NCBI RefSeq assembly: GCF_014385195.1
Contig: NZ_JACRTG010000018.1
Location: 124,001 to 188,000 of the forward strand
From: Paratissierella segnis
GTDB taxonomy: Bacteria; Bacillota; Clostridia; Tissierellales; Tissierellaceae
DNA: 64,000 nt
Direction: 5' to 3'
Below the pieces are notes generated by a model. That model had not been told where the DNA came from, made no database searches, and saw only the letters and a list, made by a program, of their open reading frames with translations. Shown piece after piece: positions 35,018 to 42,929 of the stretch. Made by a program: the position numbers and the translations under genes. Each line of letters begins with the position of its first letter. Positions within the stretch are counted from its first letter, which is position 1.

Positions 35018-35749
35018 ATGAAAATTATTTATATGAGTACAAAAGTATTGTATACTCTGGTGCTATTATTATTGTTCATTATAGTATGTGTATTTATCTT
35101 TTTTAAATTTAAAGAATACAATAAGGCTGAACCCATTTATCTTCCAATTACAAATAAGGTAATAGGTATAGATCCGGGTCATGGTGGAGTAGATCCGGGA
35201 GCTGTATCAAAAGGCGGGATAAAAGAAGATGATATAAATTTAAAAATTGCCTTGAAATTAAAAAGATTTATAGAACATAGCGGTGGAATTGCAATATTGA
35301 CAAGGGATACTGACAAAGGGTTGTATTCCGAGAATTCAACAACCTTAAAAGAGATGAAAATTGAGGATTTGAAAAGAAGAAAAGAGATAATTGAAGAATC
35401 TGACTGTGATATATTTGTAACTATTCATCTTAATAGCTTTACACAGCATAAGTACTATGGGGCACAAACCTTTTATAATGAGGAGCTAGAGGAAAGTAAA
35501 AAATTGGCATACGTAATACAAGATGAGCTCAAAAATATTCTGGATAAAGAAAACAACAGACAGCCTTCCCATAGGGATGATGTATATTTATTAAAAGAAG
35601 CTAAAATCCCGTCCGTATTGATAGAAGCAGGGTTTTTATCAAATCCTGAAGAAGAAATGCTCTTAAATACATCGGAATATCAAGAAAAAATTGCATGGTC
35701 GATTTATGCAGGTATAATGAAATATTTCAGTCAAAAAGAAAGTTTATAA
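35018..35749 (+). CDS. cwlD: N-acetylmuramoyl-L-alanine amidase, CwlD type
   Basis: Amidase_3 family enzyme. CwlD cuts the amide bond of muramic acid side chains so that muramic-delta-lactam can form in spore cortex. The 243-residue protein has one N-terminal membrane helix (residues 9-29), the zinc ligands His55 in IDPGHGGVDPG and Glu70, a later His in TIHLNSF, and the catalytic Glu in LIEAGFLSNPEE. The place after rpsI is common in spore-forming Clostridia and supports the CwlD call over a generic amidase. The host is therefore likely a spore former, or derived from one. Confidence 0.85.
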   Translation: MKIIYMSTKVLYTLVLLLLFIIVCVFIFFKFKEYNKAEPIYLPITNKVIGIDPGHGGVDPGAVSKGGIKEDDINLKIALKLKRFIEHSGGIAILTRDTDKGLYSENSTTLKEMKIEDLKRRKEIIEESDCDIFVTIHLNSFTQHKYYGAQTFYNEELEESKKLAYVIQDELKNILDKENNRQPSHRDDVYLLKEAKIPSVLIEAGFLSNPEEEMLLNTSEYQEKIAWSIYAGIMKYFSQKESL

Positions 35750-35751
35750 CA

Positions 35752-35773
35752 ATGGACGGCATTTGCCGTCCAT
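35752..35773. terminator. Bidirectional terminator between cwlD and the reductase gene
   Basis: ATGGACGGC and GCCGTCCAT form a perfect stem around ATTT between two convergent genes. T-runs are short on both sides. Confidence 0.65.
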
Positions 35774-35776
35774 GAT

Positions 35777-36901
35777 TTAAATCATTGCTTTTTCCGCTTC
35801 TTTCAATAATTCTATTACATTTAGGTGTTGTGGGCAGATATCCTCACAAGCACCGCATTCAACACAGTTATTAACAGCCTTTTCCAATTCAATAAGTTTT
35901 TTATAGCTTTCTTTTGATTCGTTTACAGTTCCGTAAACAAACATATCGTTATATAATGCAAAAATATTTGGGATGGATACATTTGATGGACAAGGCAGAC
36001 AGTATTCACATCCTGTACATCCTACCTTTACCTTATCCTTATATACAGCTGTAACCTTATCAATAAGTTTCGTTTCCTTATGAGTTAGGGATGTTGCAGT
36101 GCTGGCAGTTTCAATATTTTCCATTACCTGTTCCATAGTAGACATACCGCTTAGAACGATTGATATATCATCTAAGTTATATAGCCATCTCAATGCCCAT
36201 TCTGCCGGACTACGCTTAATCTCATTTGCATCCCAAATCTTTAGGATATCATTTGGTGGATCTGCTAACTTTCCACCCTTTATAGGTTCCATGATAACTA
36301 CTGAAATATCTTTTTCTTTAGCATAGGATAGACCCTTTAATCCGGCTTGATAATCCCTATCAAGATAGTTCAATTGAATTTGACATATATCCCAATCAAA
36401 GGAGTCTACAATCCCTTTAAATAACGAGAATTCATCATGGAATGAAAAACCAACATATTTGATTTTTCCCTTCTCCTTTGCCTCTTTTAAAAACTTAAAA
36501 ACATTCAAATCAGCTATTTTTCTCCAAGGTTTTTCATGAAGAGAATGTAAAAGATAAAAGTCAATGTAATCAGTTTGAAGTTTTTCCAATTGTTCATCTA
36601 AAAGTCTTTCAAAATCATCATAGGTTTCAACCAACCATACGGGAAGTTTAGTAGTCAAATAGACTTTTTCCCTTAAACCGTTCTTGAGATATTTTCCAAT
36701 AAAGGTTTCAGATTTGCCTTGATGATAATTGTAGGCAGTATCTATATAGTTTACACCATTTTCAATTGCATAATCAAACATTTCCTTGGTTTTGTCTTCA
36801 TCTATTAATGAAGAGTCATTATTAATAATTGGAAATCTCATAGTTCCAAATCCTAATTGGGATACTTTTAATTTGTCCTTTGTTATGTAGCGATATTGCA
36901 T
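35777..36901 (-). CDS. Aldo/keto reductase with C-terminal 4Fe-4S domain
   Basis: A 374-residue fusion. Residues 1-260 are an aldo/keto reductase barrel with the catalytic-type sites YIDTAYNYHQGKSE (Asp, Tyr), TTKLP (Lys) and LLHSLHEKPW (His). The C-terminus has two Cys clusters, CTGCEYCLPCP and CVECGACEDICP, as in ferredoxins. This architecture is widespread in anaerobes, where the substrate is mostly unknown. Electron exchange through the clusters is inference. ATG 36901 follows GGAGGGGAATTA on the minus strand; a start 11 codons further upstream is rejected. Confidence 0.93.
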   Translation of the reverse strand: MQYRYITKDKLKVSQLGFGTMRFPIINNDSSLIDEDKTKEMFDYAIENGVNYIDTAYNYHQGKSETFIGKYLKNGLREKVYLTTKLPVWLVETYDDFERLLDEQLEKLQTDYIDFYLLHSLHEKPWRKIADLNVFKFLKEAKEKGKIKYVGFSFHDEFSLFKGIVDSFDWDICQIQLNYLDRDYQAGLKGLSYAKEKDISVVIMEPIKGGKLADPPNDILKIWDANEIKRSPAEWALRWLYNLDDISIVLSGMSTMEQVMENIETASTATSLTHKETKLIDKVTAVYKDKVKVGCTGCEYCLPCPSNVSIPNIFALYNDMFVYGTVNESKESYKKLIELEKAVNNCVECGACEDICPQHLNVIELLKEAEKAMI

Positions 36902-36959
36902 TAATTCCCCTCCTAAAGTATAATGAAAATACAATCATAGTTATTTATTTAACAAACGC

Positions 36960-36976
36960 TATTTGTCTAACAAATA
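36960..36976. promoter_or_regulatory. Candidate operator between the reductase gene and gcvT
   Basis: TATTTGT-CTA-ACAAATA is a perfect seven-base inverted repeat. AACAAAC and TACAAAC words recur on either side (36951, 37003). It lies in the 189-base divergent promoter region. No regulator gene for it is obvious nearby. Confidence 0.4.
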
Positions 36977-37036
36977 ATATCTATTAATAAATACTATTGA
37001 TTTACAAACGAATTATTGGGTAGAATACCAGTAGTA

Positions 37037-37066
37037 TTGGTGTTATAATTATAATAAGATTATAAC
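37037..37066 (+). promoter_or_regulatory. Possible promoter for the gcv operon
   Basis: TTGGTG (37037-37042) and TATAAC (37061-37066) at 18-base spacing; a perfect TATAAT also lies at 37044-37049 with no good -35. The choice between them is uncertain. Confidence 0.4.
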
Positions 37067-37090
37067 ATAAAATATGAAAGGAGTGGTGAA

Positions 37091-38191
37091 ATGGATGCAA
37101 AAAAAACCCCTTTATACGACGAACATCTAAGATTAGGGGGAAAAATTGTCGATTATGCAGGTTGGGCACTTCCTGTCCAATATGAGGGTCAAGGCCTTGT
37201 TGTAGAACACGAAGCAGTAAGAAATACAGCCGGACTTTTTGACGTGTCTCATATGGGGGAAATTAAAGTTACCGGAAAGGAATCGACAAAATTTCTTGAT
37301 TTTCTACTAACAAATGACATCTCCAAAATGGTTGACGCACAAATCATCTATACTTTTATGGCATACGAGACTGGAGGGGTAGTAGATGATTTGCTGGTAT
37401 ATAAGTTTGGTGATGAAGATTATCTATTAGTAGTAAATGCTGCTAACGTCTGCAAGGACTTTGACTGGATTTTGAAACAAAAAGGGAAATTTGACGTAGC
37501 AATAGATAATATATCAGATGAAATTGGAGAGGTTGCACTTCAAGGCCCATTGGCTCAAAAAATTCTTCAAAAATTAACTAATTATGATTTAAATGACGTA
37601 AAATTTTTTCATCTTGCAAACGATGTAGACATAAATGGAGTTAAGTGTCTGATATCCAGAACAGGATATACAGGTGAAGACGGATTTGAAATCTATACCG
37701 ATAATCAAGGCATAGTAAAGGTCTGGAAAGATATCATGGAATCAGGAAAAGAAGAAGGGATAAAACCTACAGGGTTGGGCTGTAGAGATACATTGAGATT
37801 TGAAGCAGCACTACCTTTATACGGGCATGAAATATCTCAAGATATTAATCCATTAGAAGGGGATTTTAAATTTTTTGTAAAGCTCAAAAAAGGTTCCAAT
37901 TTTATAGGTAAGGAAGCATTAAATAAATATTATAACGATGGAATGAAAAGAAAATTGGTAGGCTTTGAATTAACAGAACGAGGTATACCTAGAGAAGGAT
38001 ATGAAGTTTATAAAGACGGAGAGCGAATTGGGCATGTAACAACAGGATACTTAAGTCCGACTCTTAAAAAGAATATAGGGAATGCATTAATTGATATTAG
38101 ATACGCAAAACTTGGAGAGCAAATAGATATCAAAATAAGAAACAAATATGTAAAGGCTAAAATAATTGATAGAAAATTTTTAAAAAAATAA
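37091..38191 (+). CDS. gcvT: Glycine cleavage system T protein (aminomethyltransferase)
   Basis: GcvT transfers the methylene group from the aminomethyl-lipoyl H protein to tetrahydrofolate and frees ammonia. The 366-residue protein begins TPLYDEHLRLGGKIVDYAGWALPVQYEGQG and keeps FDVSHMGEIKVTG and RDTLRFEAALPLYGHE, family landmarks. GAAAGGAGTGGTGAA precedes the ATG. It opens a five-gene operon; all later genes follow within 25 bases. Confidence 0.97.
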   Translation: MDAKKTPLYDEHLRLGGKIVDYAGWALPVQYEGQGLVVEHEAVRNTAGLFDVSHMGEIKVTGKESTKFLDFLLTNDISKMVDAQIIYTFMAYETGGVVDDLLVYKFGDEDYLLVVNAANVCKDFDWILKQKGKFDVAIDNISDEIGEVALQGPLAQKILQKLTNYDLNDVKFFHLANDVDINGVKCLISRTGYTGEDGFEIYTDNQGIVKVWKDIMESGKEEGIKPTGLGCRDTLRFEAALPLYGHEISQDINPLEGDFKFFVKLKKGSNFIGKEALNKYYNDGMKRKLVGFELTERGIPREGYEVYKDGERIGHVTTGYLSPTLKKNIGNALIDIRYAKLGEQIDIKIRNKYVKAKIIDRKFLKK

Positions 38192-38212
38192 ATATAAATA
38201 GGAGGGTCTACG

Positions 38213-38596
38213 ATGAAAGTATTAAAAGATTTATATTATACTAATGATCATGAGTGGGTTAAAATTGAAGGAGGAGAAGCTTATATAGGTATTACGGATT
38301 TTGCACAGCATAATCTTGGTGATATAGTTTATGTAGAATTACCGGAAATCGATGATGAATTTGATAAAGAAGAAGCTTTTTCAGCAGTAGAATCCGTTAA
38401 AGCGGCTTCAGATGTTTATCTTCCATTAAGCGGTAAAGTAATAGCGGTTAATGAAGCGTTGATAGACGATCCTGCATTACTTAATTCTGACCCTTATGAA
38501 AATTGGATAGCAAAATTCGAGGTAAATGATAGATCTCAAATTGATGAATTAATGACGAGTGAGGAATATGAAAAATTATTAGCTGAGGAGGAATAA
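38213..38596 (+). CDS. gcvH: Glycine cleavage system H protein
   Basis: GcvH is the lipoylated carrier that shuttles the aminomethyl group between P, T and L proteins. The 127-residue protein carries the lipoyl-lysine motif AVESVKAASDVY with Lys63, and the family start TNDHEWVKIEGGEAYIGIT. It lies between gcvT and gcvPA, two bases before the latter. No lipoate ligase gene is in the window. Confidence 0.98.
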   Translation: MKVLKDLYYTNDHEWVKIEGGEAYIGITDFAQHNLGDIVYVELPEIDDEFDKEEAFSAVESVKAASDVYLPLSGKVIAVNEALIDDPALLNSDPYENWIAKFEVNDRSQIDELMTSEEYEKLLAEEE

Positions 38597-38598
38597 TC

Positions 38599-39942
38599 AT
38601 GTATCCTTATATTCCTATAACTACGGATGATGAAAAACAGATGCTTGAGAGTATAGGCTTAAACAGCATAGAGGAATTATTTGCCGATATCCCAAAGGAA
38701 GTACAACTTAATAGGGAGCTGAATTTGCCTAAATCAAAGAGCGAATTGGAGGTATTTTCATACCTATCATCACTTGCAAAGAAGAATTGCTCTCAAAGTG
38801 ATATGATAAGTTTTCTTGGAGCCGGAGCTTATGACCACTATATTCCTTCTATAATAGATCATCTTGTTTCCAGAAGTGAATTTTATACTTCTTATACACC
38901 GTATCAAGCTGAAATAAGTCAAGGAACATTACAATATATATTTGAATTCCAGACTTTGATATGCAATCTTACAGGTATGGATGTTGCGAATGCATCATTA
39001 TATGATGGAGGAACAGCAGTAGTAGAAGCGGCGATAATGGCTGCAAATATTGCACGCAAAGATGAAATAATCATTTCTAAAACGGTAAAACCGGATGCAA
39101 GGAAAATCTTAAAGACATATGCACATGCTCAAAGCTTAAAAGTCGTTGAAGTTGATATGAAAGATGGAGTTACGGATTTAGAAGAGTTAGAAAATAAGAT
39201 AAATGACAATACTGCGGCTGTAATAATTCAAAGTCCAAATTTCTTTGGGATAATAGAAGATTTAAAAAAGGCTGCGGAAATAACACATAAAATAAAAAAG
39301 GCAAGTTTTGTTGCATCTGTAGATCCTATTTCCTTAGGTATACTTAAAAAACCGGGAGAATTGGATGTTGATATAGTTGTTGGGGAAGCACAGGGAATGG
39401 GTATTCCTGTAAGCTTTGGAGGTCCATACTTAGGATTTATGGCAGCAAAAAAATCATATATGAGAAAGTTGCCCGGCAGAATTGTAGGAGAAACCACAGA
39501 TGTTGATGGTAAGAGATCCTATGTCCTGACCCTTACAGCAAGAGAGCAGCATATACGACGAGAGAAAGCTACTTCCAACATTTGCTCTAATCAAGGATTA
39601 AATGCCTTAAGAGCAACTATATACATGGTAACCTTAGGAAAAGAAGGGATAAAGGAGGTTGCTGCGCAAAGCGCTAAAAAAGCACACTATGCTTATGAAC
39701 AAATCATTAAATCAGGTAAATTTAAACCATTATTCGATAAACCGTTCTTCAAAGAATTTGCCGTTACCTCAGGGCTGGATGCTAAAACTATTACAACGGA
39801 ATTGGAGAACGAAATGATAACGGGTGGTTATCACTTAGAAATAGATTATCCCCAACTTAAAAATGCTGTTTTATATGCTGTTACTGAGAAGAGGACCAAA
39901 GAAGAAATTGATAAGTTAACTCGTGTATTGGAGGGGATATAA
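38599..39942 (+). CDS. gcvPA: Glycine dehydrogenase (decarboxylating) subunit 1
   Basis: N-terminal half of the two-gene form of P protein, which decarboxylates glycine and loads the H protein. The 447-residue subunit has YIPITTDDEKQMLESIG at the start, FLGAGAYDHYIPSII, ASLYDGGTAVVEA and GEAQGMGIPVSFGGPYLGFMA. Split P protein is standard in Firmicutes. The next gene begins one base after its stop codon. Confidence 0.97.
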   Translation: MYPYIPITTDDEKQMLESIGLNSIEELFADIPKEVQLNRELNLPKSKSELEVFSYLSSLAKKNCSQSDMISFLGAGAYDHYIPSIIDHLVSRSEFYTSYTPYQAEISQGTLQYIFEFQTLICNLTGMDVANASLYDGGTAVVEAAIMAANIARKDEIIISKTVKPDARKILKTYAHAQSLKVVEVDMKDGVTDLEELENKINDNTAAVIIQSPNFFGIIEDLKKAAEITHKIKKASFVASVDPISLGILKKPGELDVDIVVGEAQGMGIPVSFGGPYLGFMAAKKSYMRKLPGRIVGETTDVDGKRSYVLTLTAREQHIRREKATSNICSNQGLNALRATIYMVTLGKEGIKEVAAQSAKKAHYAYEQIIKSGKFKPLFDKPFFKEFAVTSGLDAKTITTELENEMITGGYHLEIDYPQLKNAVLYAVTEKRTKEEIDKLTRVLEGI

Positions 39943-39943
39943 T

Positions 39944-41392
39944 ATGTATGATAAGCTAATATTTGAATTATCGCATGAGGGACAAAAAGCTTATAGATTA
40001 CCGCCTCTTGATGTAGAAGATGTCAATTTAGAGGATATAATACCCGAAGAATATTTAAGTGAAGAAGAACTTGACTTCCCTGAATTAAGTGAAGTAGATG
40101 TGGTAAGGCACTATACAAATTTATCATCTAAAAATTATGGCGTTGATACAGGCTTTTATCCATTAGGATCCTGTACTATGAAATATAATCCTAAGATAAA
40201 TGAAGATATAGCATCTCTGGATGGGTTTACAAATATACATCCGTATCAATCTGAAAATTGCATACAGGGCTCACTGCAGTTAATGTATGAATTGGGAAAA
40301 TCATTTTGTGAAATTGCGGGCATGGATAGAATGACATTGCAGCCTGCTGCAGGGGCTCATGGGGAAGTTACAGGGGTTATGATAATTAAAGCTTACCATG
40401 AAAACAGAGGGGACTTTAAAAGAAATAAGATCATAGTTCCGGACTCTGCCCATGGAACCAATCCTGCTACGGCAGTTATGGCAGGATATTCTATAGTTGA
40501 AATCAAATCCACCGAAGAGGGATTAGTCGATTTGGAAGCATTAAAAGCTGTATTGGGTGATGATATAGCCGGACTTATGCTCACAAATCCAAATACCTTA
40601 GGTATTTCAGATAGAAACATTAAAGAAATAGCCGATTTGGTTCACGAAGCAGGTGGGTTATTATATTACGACGGCGCAAATGCCAATGCAATACTTGGTC
40701 ATGCAAGGCCCGGAGACATGGGGTTTGACGTAGTTCACTTCAATATTCACAAGACATTTTCAACCCCGCATGGCGGTGGAGGACCGGGTTCAGGACCTGT
40801 AGGAGTTAAGAAGGATTTAGTCCAATATTTACCGGTGCCGCTTGTAGAAAAAGATGGTGATAGATATTACCTTGATTACAATTATCCTAAATCTATAGGC
40901 AAGGTAAAAGATTTTTATGGGCATTTCGGCATTTTAGTCAGAGCATATACCTATATATTGACAATGGGTAGTGACGGATTGAAGAAAGCTTCAGAGATAG
41001 CAGTACTCAATTCAAATTATTTATTGAGCAGACTTAAAGAACATTATTATCTTCCAATAGATACAATTTATAAACACGAATTTGTATTAGGCGGATTAAA
41101 AGATACACTAAGCGAAGTTACATCCATGGATGTGGCGAAGCGATTGTTGGATTATGGATTCCATCCACCTACAATGTATTTCCCGTTGATAATCAATCAA
41201 GCTATAATGATTGAGCCAACTGAAACGGAGAGTAAAGAGACTTTGGATATGTTTGCAGATGCTATGATACGGATTGCAAAAGAAGCAGAAGAAAATCCTG
41301 AATTGCTAAAAACAGCACCTCACAACACTATAGTAAGAAGACCTGATGAAACCAAGGCGGCAAGGAATCCTATAGTGAAATACGAAAGGTAG
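39944..41392 (+). CDS. gcvPB: Glycine dehydrogenase (decarboxylating) subunit 2
   Basis: C-terminal, PLP-carrying half of P protein. The 482-residue subunit has the PLP lysine in FNIHKTFSTPHGGGGPGSGPVGV and the substrate region YPLGSCTMKYNPKINE. ATG 39944 is chosen, with GGAGGGGATATA upstream inside the end of gcvPA; a frame reaching seven codons further back lacks support. It ends ten bases before lpdA. Confidence 0.97.
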   Translation: MYDKLIFELSHEGQKAYRLPPLDVEDVNLEDIIPEEYLSEEELDFPELSEVDVVRHYTNLSSKNYGVDTGFYPLGSCTMKYNPKINEDIASLDGFTNIHPYQSENCIQGSLQLMYELGKSFCEIAGMDRMTLQPAAGAHGEVTGVMIIKAYHENRGDFKRNKIIVPDSAHGTNPATAVMAGYSIVEIKSTEEGLVDLEALKAVLGDDIAGLMLTNPNTLGISDRNIKEIADLVHEAGGLLYYDGANANAILGHARPGDMGFDVVHFNIHKTFSTPHGGGGPGSGPVGVKKDLVQYLPVPLVEKDGDRYYLDYNYPKSIGKVKDFYGHFGILVRAYTYILTMGSDGLKKASEIAVLNSNYLLSRLKEHYYLPIDTIYKHEFVLGGLKDTLSEVTSMDVAKRLLDYGFHPPTMYFPLIINQAIMIEPTETESKETLDMFADAMIRIAKEAEENPELLKTAPHNTIVRRPDETKAARNPIVKYER

Positions 41393-41401
41393 GTGTAGTA
41401 T

Positions 41402-42817
41402 TTGACAAAAAAAATAGCCATAATAGGTGCAGGACCGGGCGGTTATGTTGCAGCTATAAGGCTTGCACAACTTGACGCAGAAATATATTTAATTGAGAAT
41501 AGAGAAGTAGGGGGAACATGCCTCAATAGAGGCTGTATCCCTACTAAAACTTATTTCAAAAGTGCAGAAATAATGTCAGATTTAAAAAGATCAAATGAAT
41601 TTGGCATTGAAGTAGATGGATTTAGAATGGATGGGAAAGTACTTCAAAGAAGAAAAAAAAGAATCGTAAATACTCTTGTAACAGGCATAGAAAAGCTTAT
41701 CTCTTCCTATAAAAACATTGAATTCATACCCGGAACTGCAATGATAAAAGATAAAAATACTGTTTCTGTAGAATTAATAGCCGGTGGTAATAGAGAAGTG
41801 CAAGTTGACAATATAATTATAGCCACAGGTTCAACCCCACAAATGACGGAAACGAAGGGAGTAGACTTACCTCGTGTTATCACCTCTGATGAATTGTTGG
41901 AGATGGAGGAGATTCCCAAAACTCTGATAGTTGTAGGTGGAGGAGTTATAGGTCTTGAATTTGCAAGTATTTATCAAGAACTGGGTTCACAGGTTATCCT
42001 GTTAGCATCTAGAATATTGAAAGATGCAGACAAAGAAATTTCAAGACGGTTAACGCCTCTTCTAAAGAAACAAGGTATTGATGTTTATGTAAATATTAGA
42101 GCAAAGGAAATAATCGAGGATGGCGATAAATTAAAAGTAGTTGCGAAATATAAAGAAAAAGACGAAGAAATTGAAGCATCCGGAGACTATGTTCTTATAG
42201 CATCGGGAAGGGCTCCGCTAATAAAAGGATTAAATCTGGATGGTATAGGTATAGAATATTCAAGCAGAGGAATAAAGGTCGATGATGACTTTGAAACTAC
42301 TGTAGAGGGAATATATGCCATAGGGGATGTAAATAGCAAAGGCATACAACTTGCGCATGTGGCTTCAGCACAAGGAGTATATGTGGCGGAGAAAATAATG
42401 GGACATTCTCCGGATATAAATTTAGATGTCTATCCTGCATGTGTATTTACTTTAAATGAAGTCGCTCAGGTAGGATTTACCGAGGAGCAGCTAAAGATTG
42501 AGGAAACTCCATATAAATCAAGTAAGTTTATGTTTGGAGCAAATGGAAAGGCGCTATCACTGGGACAAGAAGACGGATTCATAAAGATATTGGCAGGTAG
42601 GGATGATAATAAAATCCTTGGTGTGCACATATTGGGTCCCCATGCCAATGATTTAATCCACGAAGGTACACTTGCTATGGCAAATGATATGGATGCAAAT
42701 GCTATAATGAGAACAATTCACGCCCACCCCACTCTGTCGGAAAGTTTCTTTGAAGCTACCTTAGGATTAGACGATGCTGCCATTCATATAGCACCGTCTA
42801 GGAAAAGAAAGAGATAG
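41402..42817 (+). CDS. lpdA: Dihydrolipoyl dehydrogenase (L protein)
   Basis: Flavoenzyme that reoxidises dihydrolipoyl-H protein with NAD+. The 471-residue protein has the FAD fold IAIIGAGPGGYVAA, the redox pair Cys40/Cys45 in GGTCLNRGCIPTK, the NAD fold IVVGGGVIGLEFASIYQELG and the C-terminal active-site His in HAHPTLSE. It has no lipoyl domain. The start is TTG at 41402 after AGGTAGGTG. It completes the glycine cleavage set and ends with a terminator. Confidence 0.96.
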   Translation: MTKKIAIIGAGPGGYVAAIRLAQLDAEIYLIENREVGGTCLNRGCIPTKTYFKSAEIMSDLKRSNEFGIEVDGFRMDGKVLQRRKKRIVNTLVTGIEKLISSYKNIEFIPGTAMIKDKNTVSVELIAGGNREVQVDNIIIATGSTPQMTETKGVDLPRVITSDELLEMEEIPKTLIVVGGGVIGLEFASIYQELGSQVILLASRILKDADKEISRRLTPLLKKQGIDVYVNIRAKEIIEDGDKLKVVAKYKEKDEEIEASGDYVLIASGRAPLIKGLNLDGIGIEYSSRGIKVDDDFETTVEGIYAIGDVNSKGIQLAHVASAQGVYVAEKIMGHSPDINLDVYPACVFTLNEVAQVGFTEEQLKIEETPYKSSKFMFGANGKALSLGQEDGFIKILAGRDDNKILGVHILGPHANDLIHEGTLAMANDMDANAIMRTIHAHPTLSESFFEATLGLDDAAIHIAPSRKRKR

Positions 42818-42841
42818 ATAAAAATGCAATCCGCAGTTTAT

Positions 42842-42869
42842 AAAAAGGATAGCTTTGGCTATCTTTTTT
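42842..42869 (+). terminator. Intrinsic terminator after lpdA
   Basis: AAAAAGGATAGC pairs with GCTATCTTTTTT around TTTG, with one G-T pair, and the stem ends in a T-run. Confidence 0.9.
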
Positions 42870-42929
42870 GGTATATTTACAAAATAAAATCATGAATAAA
42901 CTTCATTAGATTTTTAAGGAGGCATGCCG

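Noticed and set aside
36902..37090. Glycine riboswitch before gcvT
   Set aside because: None of the conserved aptamer words is seen in the short region on the plus strand.
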